Positions 1 to 9,015 of a stretch of DNA of 35,462 nt are shown piece by piece (within the stretch, counting starts at the first letter, position 1; each line of letters starts with the position of its first letter). Source of the DNA: an uncultured Lachnospiraceae bacterium. GTDB lineage: Bacteria > Bacillota > Clostridia > Lachnospirales > Lachnospiraceae. The stretch is taken from positions 1 through 35,462 of the forward strand of contig CAJOOZ010000077.1 in NCBI GenBank assembly GCA_905236705.1. Reading direction: 5' to 3'. Made by a program: the position numbers and the translations under genes. Below the pieces are notes generated by a model. The model ran no database searches and was not told where the DNA came from. It saw only the letters and a program-made list of their open reading frames with translations.

Positions 1-1752
1 ATCTGGCTGTTTTCCTGCTTTTTGGGCGGTTTATACTATCCTTTGTTCGGTGCGGCCGTCCTTGTGGGGACGCTCCCTTTGTTCCTCCTGCAGCTGTCCG
101 GCTACATCAAAAGCGGTGCTTTGAAGGATGACCTGAAAAAAGCCTCCTTTTACATCGGCTGGCTGCTCTGCCTGATCCCCATTGCTCTCTGTCTTCCCCT
201 GCTTTCCAGGATGGGATCTCACACGCTGACATACTCGTCACAAACCATTCTGGCGGACGGGATCTCACTGGCTTCCCAGCAGCCGCCCGAAAGCTTTTTA
301 TCGCTTTTTTCCGGTTTTTCGCAGTTACGAAGCTCTCTGTACCTGCTTTACCGCTTTTTCCTGCCCGCCTTTTGGCTGTGGCTTCCGTTTCTGTTGTTGC
401 TCATCTGCTGCCTGACCATGGGCAAAAAAGCGCTGCAAAACGAAACACTCCGTCTGTTCTGCTGTTCTCTGTTATCCGTCATACTCACTTTGGGAATCTC
501 CTACACCTATACACTGGTCAGAGCAGATGTGGGTGTTTATCTGGCCAGAACGGCGCCGGTTCTGATCGCCGTGGGCGGTCTGTTTCTCTTAACCGCTCTG
601 GTCCGTCTTCAATCCGCGCCCGGCGGCATTTCACCCTTTTCCGGCCGTCTGGCGGCTATCCTTGCAGCTATCTTCTGTTGTCTTCCTTTCCTTTGCTACG
701 CCCGCGTCGGAGATGAGAAAAATCCCGCTCTGTGGACCTATCCGGATGGAAATGACGCCCTTGTCGCAGATGATACCTCCAAGCTGTTCTCCTATTATGA
801 GGTTCCCGATACCTTTGCAAAAATGTCCGATGAACAGCTTTTAAGCGACCCTTCCAGACTGGGAGACGGCTTTATGGTTGCGGATCAGTTCTCCTATCTG
901 CAAAAGTATGACAAGGTTCTTCAAAGAATGAAACGCCATGGCTTTGATGATGTTTCCTATATGGGCTATGACGGTCAGGGCTTCTATTATTACCTGAACA
1001 CACAGGCCTGTGCTACGGGTTATCTGCCGGTTGCCAGAAGCCGTCAGGCACAGCAGCGGATCCTTGAAAATGCCATAGATGAAAGGCCTGTCATTTTTCC
1101 TCTTGATCCGGAGAAAAGCTACTATCTGTACCGCTGGCTGCTGTCGCAGGAGGCGGATTACATTTATGACAGGGATGACGGTTGCTTCTATCCTGCCGAA
1201 ATATGGGCACAGTTCACTGACAAAGGCTCCGCCCCTGCCTCACTTTCCGATTGCACAGAAGGGTATGCCAGGGATCTGGATCTGCGCAGGGTATGTCAGA
1301 GCTTCGGAGACTCCTCACAGACGCTGCTGGATCAGCAGACAGACGAAATCTTTCTGCCCCTGACGGCGCTTGATGTATCCTGGCTCAATCCTTTAGGAGA
1401 AATGTCCGTAAACGGCAGCGCATACGACCTGTTATATCTCCCCCTGACCTTCGGCGATACACAAGGCGACGGGGTGCTGCCTCAATGCAGCCGGATCGAG
1501 ATCTCTTTTAGCTGCGTTACAGGCGAAAATGCATCCGTTTCCTGCCTGACGGGAGACGGCAATCTGCTCATCCCTCTGGGAATGAATCCGCACTGGCTTC
1601 TAAACACCGATCACAGCTCTGTCACCGTCCGACTGCTTGATGAGGGCGGCGGCGAGATTCTGTCCCTGCCCCTGGGCGGGCTCACCGAATATCTGAACCC
1701 CGAAAAAAAAGAGGAGGCCGGTTTTTATCACATTTCCGACATCCTCCCCTAA
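1..1752 (+). CDS. Polytopic membrane protein with large C-terminal soluble domain (5' truncated)
   Basis: The reading frame is open from the first base of the window, so the true start lies outside; the TTG at 22 is only the first in-frame start-like codon. The visible part has about six hydrophobic segments in its first 225 residues, then a soluble domain of roughly 350 residues rich in Tyr, Asp and Gly. This layout (GT-C-like or DUF6056/DUF6077-like membrane half followed by an exported domain) is common among clostridial proteins coded next to surface polysaccharide genes. No catalytic motif can be assigned. It is the only plus-strand gene in the window and converges on clpX, with 106 bases between the two stop codons, so it belongs to a different transcription unit. 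It may help build or modify the envelope polymer, but this rests only on location and topology. Confidence 0.75.
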   Translation: MWLFSCFLGGLYYPLFGAAVLVGTLPLFLLQLSGYIKSGALKDDLKKASFYIGWLLCLIPIALCLPLLSRMGSHTLTYSSQTILADGISLASQQPPESFLSLFSGFSQLRSSLYLLYRFFLPAFWLWLPFLLLLICCLTMGKKALQNETLRLFCCSLLSVILTLGISYTYTLVRADVGVYLARTAPVLIAVGGLFLLTALVRLQSAPGGISPFSGRLAAILAAIFCCLPFLCYARVGDEKNPALWTYPDGNDALVADDTSKLFSYYEVPDTFAKMSDEQLLSDPSRLGDGFMVADQFSYLQKYDKVLQRMKRHGFDDVSYMGYDGQGFYYYLNTQACATGYLPVARSRQAQQRILENAIDERPVIFPLDPEKSYYLYRWLLSQEADYIYDRDDGCFYPAEIWAQFTDKGSAPASLSDCTEGYARDLDLRRVCQSFGDSSQTLLDQQTDEIFLPLTALDVSWLNPLGEMSVNGSAYDLLYLPLTFGDTQGDGVLPQCSRIEISFSCVTGENASVSCLTGDGNLLIPLGMNPHWLLNTDHSSVTVRLLDEGGGEILSLPLGGLTEYLNPEKKEEAGFYHISDILP

Positions 1753-1797
1753 CTTCTGCCTCTTCACTTTTTTCTTATTAACTCAGCTCCCCGGCAC

Positions 1798-1819
1798 GCA
1801 AAGGGCCGGCGTCCCTTGC
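1798..1819. terminator. Possible hairpin between convergent genes
   Basis: GCAAAGGG and CCCTTGC can pair around a 7-base loop with one bulged A, in the gap between the convergent stop codons at 1752 and 1859. Neither strand has a clear T tract directly after the stem, so a classical intrinsic terminator is not well supported. The position is right for a shared stop of transcription, and that is the main argument. Confidence 0.25.
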
Positions 1820-1858
1820 AATCGCCCCGCACCCGTTCAAAATGCTGCCGCCGCGGTA

Positions 1859-3487
1859 TCAATTGCGGATCTCGATGACCGGTCCGCCTTTGCCACGGAT
1901 ATAATCTCCCGTAATGGTAACTCTGCCGATATTTCTGTCCTTCGGGATCTCATACATAATATCCAGCATAAACTTTTCAATGATGGCTCTCAGTGCCCTG
2001 GCACCCGTTTCTTTTTCCATCGCCTCATCTGCTATGGCTTCGATGGCACTGTCATCAAAGATCAGATCCACCTCATCCAGCTCCAAAAGCTTCCGGTACT
2101 GCTTCAGGATTGCATTTTTCGGCTCCCTCAGAATGCGGATATACATCTCGCGATCCAGCGCATCCAGTGTGAAGATCACGGGAAGACGCCCCAGAAATTC
2201 GGGGATCATCCCAAACTTTCTCAAATCCTCCACCGACGCCCTGGACATCAGGCTCTTATCTTTGTCAAACTGATCCTTCAGCTCGGCGCCGTATCCGATG
2301 GATGTTCTCTTGCGCAGTCTCTGCTTGATGATCTCATCCAGATCCGGAAACGCCCCGCCGCAGATAAAAAGGATATTTCTCGTATTGATGGTGGTCATGG
2401 GCACCATTGCATTTTTACTTCCTGCACCCACCGGCACCTCTATATCGGCGCCCTCCAGCAGCTTCAGCATTCCCTGCTGTACCGACTCGCCCGATACATC
2501 GCGGCTGTGGGTCTCTTTTTTTCTGGCGATCTTGTCTATCTCATCAATAAAAACAATACCCATCTCCGCCCTGTTCACATCATTTCCTGCTGCCATCAGC
2601 AGCTTGGAGAGCACACTCTCGATATCGTCACCGATATATCCCGCCTCCGTCAGGGAGGTTGCATCCGCAATGGCCAGCGGCACATCCAGAAGCCTGGCCA
2701 GCGTCTTTACAAGATATGTCTTTCCGCAGCCTGTGGGACCGATCATCAGCATATTGGACTTTTCGATCTCGATCTCTTCCATCGTTTGGGTCGCCACCCT
2801 TTTATAATGGTTATAGACCGCCACCGAGATCACTTTTTTGGCGTATTCCTGTCCCACCACATAATCATCCAGCTGCTCCTTGATCTTGTGGGGCGGAGGG
2901 ATGTTTTTGATGTCCAAAAGCGGCTCGTCCGCCTTCTTCTTTTTCTTCAGCTTCTGTTTATTGGGGATGCCACCGTCGCCCTTCAGATCCGCCAGATTCA
3001 CAAAGCTGATGTTCGGAAACCGTTTTGCCAGATCTCTCAGATCCAGTCCCGTGGTCTTTTCATTCATCTGCGGATCCAGCATTCCCTGATAATCAAACTG
3101 GCTGATGGTGTCCATGGTCTTCTGCATACAGTCATTGCAGACACAGATGTGGTTCGGCAGCTTAAACTGTTTGCCTGTAATCCTCTCAGGTCTGCGGCAG
3201 ACAAAGCAGACATCCTCATATTCATCATCTTCTATATGATCTTCCCTATCGGCCGCTTCGCCCTCTGCCTGCGGATCTGCGCCACTTTGAGCCTCTTTGC
3301 CGGCGTCTTCACCGTCCTGATCCTGCTTTTCGTATCTCGCGCCTTTTGCCCCGGAGGATTCCGTGACTGCTCCATCCGCCGTCACTTCTCTGAAATCAAA
3401 GACCTGTTTCGCCTGCTGCTCTTTTGGCTGCTGCTCTTTTTGGTCCTCTCCGTCCTTCGGATCCTGTTTATCTTCCCAGTCTGTCAT
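1859..3487 (-). CDS. clpX: Divergent ClpX-type AAA+ unfoldase with acidic N-terminal extension
   Basis: ClpX is a hexameric AAA+ unfoldase that feeds proteins to ClpP. This 542-residue protein has the ClpX zinc finger (C94, C97, C117, C120), Walker A at 250-257 (GPTGCGKT), pore loop GYIG at 283-286, Walker B at 311-316 with D315/E316, and sensor 2 GARALR at 495-500. It is over 100 residues longer than typical ClpX (about 420). Residues 1-90 are a charged Glu/Gln/Asp/Lys-rich extension, and a further insertion with a lysine run at 179-185 lies between zinc finger and AAA+ core. The site equivalent to the RKH loop reads S-K-N (357-359), and the ClpP-docking IGF is I-G-Y (397-399). No clpP or tig is nearby. 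The ATG has GGAG six bases upstream. It is probably a paralogue of the housekeeping ClpX and may act with or without ClpP. Confidence 0.9.
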   Translation of the reverse strand: MTDWEDKQDPKDGEDQKEQQPKEQQAKQVFDFREVTADGAVTESSGAKGARYEKQDQDGEDAGKEAQSGADPQAEGEAADREDHIEDDEYEDVCFVCRRPERITGKQFKLPNHICVCNDCMQKTMDTISQFDYQGMLDPQMNEKTTGLDLRDLAKRFPNISFVNLADLKGDGGIPNKQKLKKKKKADEPLLDIKNIPPPHKIKEQLDDYVVGQEYAKKVISVAVYNHYKRVATQTMEEIEIEKSNMLMIGPTGCGKTYLVKTLARLLDVPLAIADATSLTEAGYIGDDIESVLSKLLMAAGNDVNRAEMGIVFIDEIDKIARKKETHSRDVSGESVQQGMLKLLEGADIEVPVGAGSKNAMVPMTTINTRNILFICGGAFPDLDEIIKQRLRKRTSIGYGAELKDQFDKDKSLMSRASVEDLRKFGMIPEFLGRLPVIFTLDALDREMYIRILREPKNAILKQYRKLLELDEVDLIFDDSAIEAIADEAMEKETGARALRAIIEKFMLDIMYEIPKDRNIGRVTITGDYIRGKGGPVIEIRN

Positions 3488-3556
3488 TTTATTCTCCGCT
3501 CTCAGACATTACTCTTTGGAATGGTAGACATCATGCCTTCCGCCTTTACCTGCTTT

Positions 3557-4984
3557 TCAATATTGCGCATCCAGTTCCACGGTAACTGTCGTTTCCTCAT
3601 ATCCGCCCAATACCGATTTCATGACCGTCAGTTCCACCTCAGTTCCCGCCGGCGTGGCATCCAGCAGCTTGGAGAGTTCTTCCATGGTCTTTACGTTCTC
3701 TCCGTCGAAGGAGGTAATAATATCGCCTTTGACAAGTCCGGCTCTTCTGGCCGGCGTGCCGTCAAATACCTGTGCGATATACACGCCGATGGGCAGACCG
3801 TAGGTCGTCTTTACATCTTCCGTGACATTGATGCCGGAAATGCCCAGATACCCCTTTTGTCCTTCCTTTACGGGCACTCTGGTCTTTTTGCTCATCAAAT
3901 CCTCCAATATGGGTTTGGCCGTGGAGATGGGAATCGCATAACCCATGCCCTCTATGACCATACCTCCTATCTTGTTGGAATTGATGCCGATGACCTCACC
4001 GTAAATATTCAAAAGCGCCCCGCCGCTGTTGCCCGGGTTGATCGCCGCATCCGTCTGGATCAGCATGGATTCTTTCCCATTCTCATCCTGGGAATACGCC
4101 CTGTTGACAGCGGAAATCACGCCACTGGTCACACTCTGTCCATAGCCCAGGGCATTCCCGATGGCTATGGCCGGTTCTCCTACTTTCAGTTTGTCGGAGT
4201 CCCCCAGGGTGGCGATCTTGATCCTTCCTCTGGTGGCATCCTTCAGCTCTGTCTTGCGGATGGCGATCACTGCCAGATCCGAGTCTGCATCGGTCCCCTT
4301 GACTACCGCATCATATTTCTCATTGTCTATGAACTGCACTGTCAGCGCAGTGGAATCCGCCACCACATGATTGTTGGTCACGATCAGCAGTTCCTCATCG
4401 TTTTCTCCCACGATGATGCCGCTGCCGCTGCCATCCTCCTCACGCTGCATCTCAAATCCCCAATAGCTCTCGGTCACTTCATAGGTTCCGAAAATGGAAA
4501 CCACGGCAGGCATCACGTTATCCACAACCTTTGTAACATCCGTCACCACAGTCAGGGGAGTCTCCTGATCCTGACTTTCTTCTCCACCTTCGCTTATGTC
4601 TCCTTCCTGCGTACCGCCCGCGGCCACGTTTTCTGCGGCATCTGCTGCGTTTGCCTTTTGGGCATCCTTTGATGTGTCCGCCTCTTTAGCTTCAGACTCC
4701 GGAACGATCTTATCCGTCTTTTCGATCTCAACGGATTTGCTTTCCGTCACAGGATAGGAATAGTCTTCTTCTGCCGGAAACAGTCTCATGATCACAACAA
4801 TTGCAAGACCGGCGCAGATACCGAATAAGAGCCCCGAAAAGACCAGACCGAAAAATCCGGTCAATCCGCCTTTTTTCTTCGTTTCCTTTACAACGTACTC
4901 CCCGGATGCAGGCGGCACGGCATTAGCCTGCTCCCTGTCCGGATAACCATATCCAAAGTCGCTCCTGTCATTTTGCTCATACAT
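3557..4984 (-). CDS. HtrA/DegP-like membrane-anchored serine protease with PDZ domain
   Basis: This envelope quality-control protease degrades or refolds damaged exported proteins. The 475-residue product has a short cytoplasmic N-terminus, one membrane segment at about 41-68, a low-complexity acidic linker (about 72-145), a trypsin-like protease domain and a C-terminal PDZ domain (about 375-470). The catalytic triad is visible as H206 (TNNHVV), D236 (DSDLAVI) and S320 (NPGNSGGALL). This matches Gram-positive HtrA/HtrB/YvtA proteins. The ATG follows a GAGGAAAGG ribosome binding site. It lies 40 bases after glmS and 69 bases before clpX in the same direction, so the three may be cotranscribed; pairing an envelope protease with a Clp unfoldase suggests a stress or quality-control end to the locus. 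Confidence 0.93.
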   Translation of the reverse strand: MYEQNDRSDFGYGYPDREQANAVPPASGEYVVKETKKKGGLTGFFGLVFSGLLFGICAGLAIVVIMRLFPAEEDYSYPVTESKSVEIEKTDKIVPESEAKEADTSKDAQKANAADAAENVAAGGTQEGDISEGGEESQDQETPLTVVTDVTKVVDNVMPAVVSIFGTYEVTESYWGFEMQREEDGSGSGIIVGENDEELLIVTNNHVVADSTALTVQFIDNEKYDAVVKGTDADSDLAVIAIRKTELKDATRGRIKIATLGDSDKLKVGEPAIAIGNALGYGQSVTSGVISAVNRAYSQDENGKESMLIQTDAAINPGNSGGALLNIYGEVIGINSNKIGGMVIEGMGYAIPISTAKPILEDLMSKKTRVPVKEGQKGYLGISGINVTEDVKTTYGLPIGVYIAQVFDGTPARRAGLVKGDIITSFDGENVKTMEELSKLLDATPAGTEVELTVMKSVLGGYEETTVTVELDAQY

Positions 4985-5024
4985 GACCTTTCCTCTTTTC
5001 TCCCCTCAATTCTGCTGTGGGATA

Positions 5025-6851
5025 TCACTCCACGGTAACCGACTTGGCCAGATTTCTGGGGTGATCCGCATCATAACCCTTGCCGACGGATACATAATAC
5101 CCAAACATCTGAAGCGGCACGATGGCCAGTGAATTCATAAAATACGGATTGGTCTGGGGAACATAGATCACATAGTCCGCATTTTTCTCGATCTCGTCAT
5201 TTCCCTCCGTGGTCACTGCCAGCACAAAGGCACCGCGGGATTTGACCTCTACGATATTGCTTACGGTCTTGGCAAAAAGCTCCGGCTGGGTGGCAATGGC
5301 CGTTACCAGCGTTCCTTCCTCGATCAGGGATATGGTCCCGTGCTTCAGCTCTCCTGCCGCATAGGCCTCCGAGTGTACGTAACTGATCTCCTTGAGTTTG
5401 AGAGATCCCTCCAGTGCGATGGAATAATCAATCCCCCGACCGATGAAAAAGATATCCTTCGCCCCGATATAACGGTTGGCAAAGCGCTGTATCCTCTTCT
5501 GGTTTCCGAGCAGCAGCTCGATCTGCTGCGGCAGGCACTTCAGATCCTCGATCATATCGACCAGTTCATCATCATCCAGCCGGCCCCGCACATGTGCCAT
5601 TTTAAGCGCCAGCAGGTACAGATTGATGAGCTGTGCGGAATACGCCTTGGTAGTTGCCACCGCGATCTCGGGTCCTGCCCATGTATACATGACAGCATCC
5701 GCCTCCCTGGCAATGGAGCTGCCCACCACATTGACGATCGCCAGCACCCTGAAGCCCCGGTTTCTGGCCTCTCTCAGCGCCGCCAGGGTATCCGCCGTCT
5801 CTCCGGACTGACTGATCACAATGACCATGGCGCCCTCCTCAAGGATCGGATCCCTGTATCTGAACTCCGAAGCCAGATCCACCTCTACCGGTATTCTGGC
5901 CAGTCCCTCTATCACATATTTACCGGTCACGCCGGCATGATAGGCGCTGCCGCACGCCACGATATGGATCTTTTTGACCGCCGCCAGCTCCTCATCACTC
6001 ATATTCAACTCCTCGATCACGATCCGGCCGTCCCTGATCCTGGGGGAAAGGGTATCCGTTACGGTCTTGGGCTGCTCATTCATCTCCTTTAGCATAAAAT
6101 GCTCATAGCCGCCTTTTTCCGCCGCATCGGCATCCCAATCGACATAGACCTCTTCCTTTTCTATCCGTTCGCCGTAGATCGAATAAAACGCCAGATCATC
6201 CGCCTTCATTACGGCAATCTCCTGATCATCCACGTAAAACACCCGTCTTGTGTGTTTCAGGATCGCAGGAACATCCGATGCGATAAAGCAGCCGCTGTCA
6301 TCCCGTCCCACGATCAGCGGAGAGTCCTTGCGCACGGCATAGAGCGTATCCGGATGGGATGCAAAAATGATCCCCAGCGCATAGGAGCCCTCAACCCTGT
6401 GTAAAACCTTGGTGATCGTCTCAAGCGGATCTCCCTTGTCATAGTAGTCCAGAAGATGTGCCACCACTTCGGTATCCGTTTCCGTCTGAAATTCATAGCC
6501 ATGTTTTTTCAGAAGATCGCGCAGTGCAATGTAATTCTCGATGATCCCGTTATGCACAACGGTAATGGTCTCGTCTTTGTTAAAATGAGGATGTGCATTC
6601 GTTTCATTGGGAATCCCATGAGTCGCCCACCGTGTATGGCCGATTCCCAGCACTCCCGGCATGGTCTCCCCGCCCCTGGTGCTTTCTTCGAGCACCTTGA
6701 GCCGGCCCGCCGTCTTGGAAATCCTGATCTTTTCCCCGTCATAGACTGCCATTCCGGCCGAATCATAGCCCCTGTACTCCAGTCTGGCAAGACCCTCCAG
6801 AATGATCTCCGCAGCCTGTTTGCTACCAACATATCCTACTATTCCGCACAT
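5025..6851 (-). CDS. glmS: Glutamine--fructose-6-phosphate aminotransferase (isomerizing)
   Basis: GlmS makes glucosamine-6-phosphate from fructose-6-phosphate and glutamine, the first step to UDP-GlcNAc for peptidoglycan and wall polymers. The protein starts with the class II glutamine amidotransferase signature M-C-G-I-V-G; Cys2 becomes the N-terminal nucleophile after Met removal. Further signs are the GHTRWATHG stretch near residue 70, the SQSGETADT phosphosugar-binding site of the first SIS domain, a second SIS domain with the K-E-I-S-Y-x-H-S-E-A-Y region, and the C-terminal S-V-T-V-E. At 608 residues it has the normal full length. AAAGGAG lies about ten bases upstream of the ATG. Only 28 bases separate it from the upstream glycosyltransferase, leaving no room for the glmS ribozyme seen in Bacillus, so expression is probably tied to the operon. 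Confidence 0.97.
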   Translation of the reverse strand: MCGIVGYVGSKQAAEIILEGLARLEYRGYDSAGMAVYDGEKIRISKTAGRLKVLEESTRGGETMPGVLGIGHTRWATHGIPNETNAHPHFNKDETITVVHNGIIENYIALRDLLKKHGYEFQTETDTEVVAHLLDYYDKGDPLETITKVLHRVEGSYALGIIFASHPDTLYAVRKDSPLIVGRDDSGCFIASDVPAILKHTRRVFYVDDQEIAVMKADDLAFYSIYGERIEKEEVYVDWDADAAEKGGYEHFMLKEMNEQPKTVTDTLSPRIRDGRIVIEELNMSDEELAAVKKIHIVACGSAYHAGVTGKYVIEGLARIPVEVDLASEFRYRDPILEEGAMVIVISQSGETADTLAALREARNRGFRVLAIVNVVGSSIAREADAVMYTWAGPEIAVATTKAYSAQLINLYLLALKMAHVRGRLDDDELVDMIEDLKCLPQQIELLLGNQKRIQRFANRYIGAKDIFFIGRGIDYSIALEGSLKLKEISYVHSEAYAAGELKHGTISLIEEGTLVTAIATQPELFAKTVSNIVEVKSRGAFVLAVTTEGNDEIEKNADYVIYVPQTNPYFMNSLAIVPLQMFGYYVSVGKGYDADHPRNLAKSVTVE

Positions 6852-6879
6852 ACTCTCATTTCTCCTTTGTGTGATATCT

Positions 6880-7827
6880 TCAGCCCTTTTTCTGCCAGTA
6901 CTCCGGATTCATCGTGATCCGAAGGATCAGAAATTCAGGTAGCTTTTGGTAATGTCTTCCCAGAAAATATCCGATCCATTTGCAGCCGCTGATCCAGAAC
7001 AGTTTGACCACTGTCAGATAATGTCCTCCTGCGGCCAGCTGTGATGCCTGCGTCAGGATCATCCTGATCCCCTCTTTTTCGGAGGAGACAGAGCCAAACA
7101 CCTCCGGATGGCAGACCTGGGATACCCCCAGATCAAAATTTCGGGAAAGCTGCTTCAGCCCTCCGTAATTATGTGAATGATAGACACAGGCCTGCGCCTG
7201 ATAATACACTTTATATCCCTGCTTCATGATACCTGCCGCAAAGACCATATCCTCATTAAAAATGCTCGGCTCGTCAAATCCTTTGGCCTTTGCAAACAAA
7301 GAACGGTCATACATGGCGCACACATCCGAACAGAAATAGGTTTTGATCCCCATTTTTGCCAGATCTTCCATCCCTTTGATACAGGATCTGTCGGGATAAT
7401 TAAAGCTTCTGGTCCTGCGTTCGAGCAGGTCGGCATTTTTCCGGGGTAACTGCCTGGCATAGGACACCGCTACTCCGGGATGCGAAAAAGCGTCCAAAAG
7501 CACCGCTATCAGGTATCTGTCTGCCGGCAGGGCATCCATCGTCATCATCAGAAGATAATCACCGCTGCATCTAAGGGCCGCCCTGTTTCTGGTGGCTCCA
7601 TGGTCAAACTGCGCCTTTTCGATATGCGAAACCTCCAGCGGCAGGGTAAGATGCGAAAGAGCGCCGCCATGCTTTTTGACAAATTCATCCCAGCCTGCCT
7701 GTTCCGTATTGATCACCACAACCTTTTCCGGACGATGCGTCTGTCTCTCCAGCCGCAAAAGGAGCTCCAAAAATCTCTCATCGGGACGGTAGGTGGGGAT
7801 GATCACATCAACTCTTTTATCCCGCAT
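6880..7827 (-). CDS. GT2 family glycosyltransferase, rhamnosyltransferase-like
   Basis: This cytoplasmic GT-A-fold enzyme probably adds a sugar, likely rhamnose, to the lipid-linked polymer. It opens with DVIIPTYRPD, the GT2 nucleotide-binding strand, and has the acidic site at MTMDALP and the FNEDMVFAAG stretch with acceptor-site acidic residues. The C-terminus carries the G-Y-F-L-G-R-H-Y region typical of rhamnosyltransferases of the COG1216 type. The start at 7827 was chosen because GGGAG lies nine bases upstream and because it begins four bases after the LCP stop; an in-frame ATG at 7911 would overlap the LCP gene by 80 bases and add 28 unrelated residues. This gives 315 residues. The donor sugar cannot be read from the sequence. 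Confidence 0.88.
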   Translation of the reverse strand: MRDKRVDVIIPTYRPDERFLELLLRLERQTHRPEKVVVINTEQAGWDEFVKKHGGALSHLTLPLEVSHIEKAQFDHGATRNRAALRCSGDYLLMMTMDALPADRYLIAVLLDAFSHPGVAVSYARQLPRKNADLLERRTRSFNYPDRSCIKGMEDLAKMGIKTYFCSDVCAMYDRSLFAKAKGFDEPSIFNEDMVFAAGIMKQGYKVYYQAQACVYHSHNYGGLKQLSRNFDLGVSQVCHPEVFGSVSSEKEGIRMILTQASQLAAGGHYLTVVKLFWISGCKWIGYFLGRHYQKLPEFLILRITMNPEYWQKKG

Positions 7828-7831
7828 CGCG

Positions 7832-9004
7832 TCAGGCTCCCGTATCTGCATGCACCTTGGCCGCAATGGTCTGCACCTGCGAAGAAGGCGTATAATCTCC
7901 CGTGTTCTCAAACAGGAACTGATGGAGCAGCTTTACGTCACTGAGCATATCCGTACTCATTACGGTACTGCCCCCATGCACCATACCGGTAGTCCGGTAC
8001 TGTTCATTGGGGAATCCGTCCGTTGCCGAAATACTGTAATTGTTCACATCCTTCAAAAGATCCAGGATCTCCGTAAAGGTAAGGGACGTGGAAATTTCTT
8101 CGAAAATGGTATTGGCAGCCCTGTTCAGCGTTGCAAAATCCGCTTTTTTGGCTTTGTCAAGGATCGCCTGGATCACCTCTCTCTGGCGCTCCGTCCGCTT
8201 GAAATCATCTCCGGCCGTGTAGCGGATACGGCAGTAGGAAACCGCCTGGATACCATCCAGATTCTGTAACCCCGTGTTTGTCACGCGGTTATAGGACTTG
8301 CCGAGTGATTTGGAGGTTTCCACCTGGTAGTTATTCAGATGCTCGATCTCACTCTTATCCACATCTATCTCCACGCCGCCCAATGCATCAATGGTATCGG
8401 CCACACCGGCCCATCCCACCGTCACATAGTCTTTGATATTCAGATCCATATTCATATTCAGCATATTGATCCCCTGCAGCGCTCCGCCCTTGGCATATGC
8501 ACTGTTCGCCTTGCCGTAGGAGTCGTTGCCCAGGTTCAGATAAGTGTCGCGGTAAACCGAAACCAGCTTAACTTCCTTAGTCTGCTCATTAATGGAGGCA
8601 ATGATGATGGTATCCGAACGGTTGCCCTTGCCCAGGGATTTATCTCTGGCATCCAGGCCGAACAGCGCCACATTCCGATAGCCGCTCATATGGCCGGTGC
8701 TCACCCCTTCGTTTGTGGTGATCAGATTTCCGTTCTCATCCAGATCCTCGAGTCCGTCGTTTATCACGATCTGGCTCTCGTCTATATTCTCATGGTCGAT
8801 CTTTTTATACAGACTGACTACATACAGTGCGATCATCAGCATGATCAGCACAAACACTTCCACAACGATCAGAATGATGCGGTTACGGTTTTTTCTGGCC
8901 CTTTCTTCCCTGGTCAGACGCTTTTTAGCGCCGCTCTTTTTGCCGGTGGTTTTCCGGCCCGTCGATGCCGTTTTCCGCCTCTGATTCTTTGATGTTTCGC
9001 TCAT
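7832..9004 (-). CDS. LytR-CpsA-Psr (LCP) family cell-wall glycopolymer ligase
   Basis: LCP proteins transfer finished polymers from undecaprenyl phosphate carriers onto peptidoglycan outside the cell. The 390-residue protein has a very basic cytoplasmic tail (1-42), one membrane segment (about 43-66), then an extracellular LCP domain from about 109. Typical LCP positions are seen: D118/R120 in the LFGLDAR strand, RSDT at 129-132, YRDT at 151-154, and the late arginine cluster in the region 261-275 (DDFKRTERQR). AGGAG lies just before the ATG. It sits 11 bases after the sugar-1-phosphate transferase gene. Its presence indicates that the polymer ends up covalently attached to the wall, like a wall teichoic acid or rhamnan. 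Confidence 0.94.
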   Translation of the reverse strand: MSETSKNQRRKTASTGRKTTGKKSGAKKRLTREERARKNRNRIILIVVEVFVLIMLMIALYVVSLYKKIDHENIDESQIVINDGLEDLDENGNLITTNEGVSTGHMSGYRNVALFGLDARDKSLGKGNRSDTIIIASINEQTKEVKLVSVYRDTYLNLGNDSYGKANSAYAKGGALQGINMLNMNMDLNIKDYVTVGWAGVADTIDALGGVEIDVDKSEIEHLNNYQVETSKSLGKSYNRVTNTGLQNLDGIQAVSYCRIRYTAGDDFKRTERQREVIQAILDKAKKADFATLNRAANTIFEEISTSLTFTEILDLLKDVNNYSISATDGFPNEQYRTTGMVHGGSTVMSTDMLSDVKLLHQFLFENTGDYTPSSQVQTIAAKVHADTGA

Positions 9005-9015
9005 CTCTCTTCTCC

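Noticed and set aside
3488..3556. A ten-codon open frame with a purine-rich upstream stretch just before clpX, as a possible leader peptide
   Set aside because: It is too short to judge, shows no runs of regulatory codons and no attenuator hairpin is visible.
2507..4672. A 721-codon open frame on the plus strand across clpX and htrA
   Set aside because: It is the antisense of two well-supported genes, has no recognisable domain and an atypical His/Arg/Ile-rich composition with no ribosome binding site.
6852..6879. glmS ribozyme in the leader of glmS
   Set aside because: Only 28 bases separate glmS from the previous gene and the conserved ribozyme core is not present.
6456..6917. Plus-strand open frames over the start of glmS and similar long antisense frames elsewhere
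   Set aside because: They mirror conserved minus-strand genes in frames kept open by codon bias; none shows a motif, a start signal or a sensible composition.
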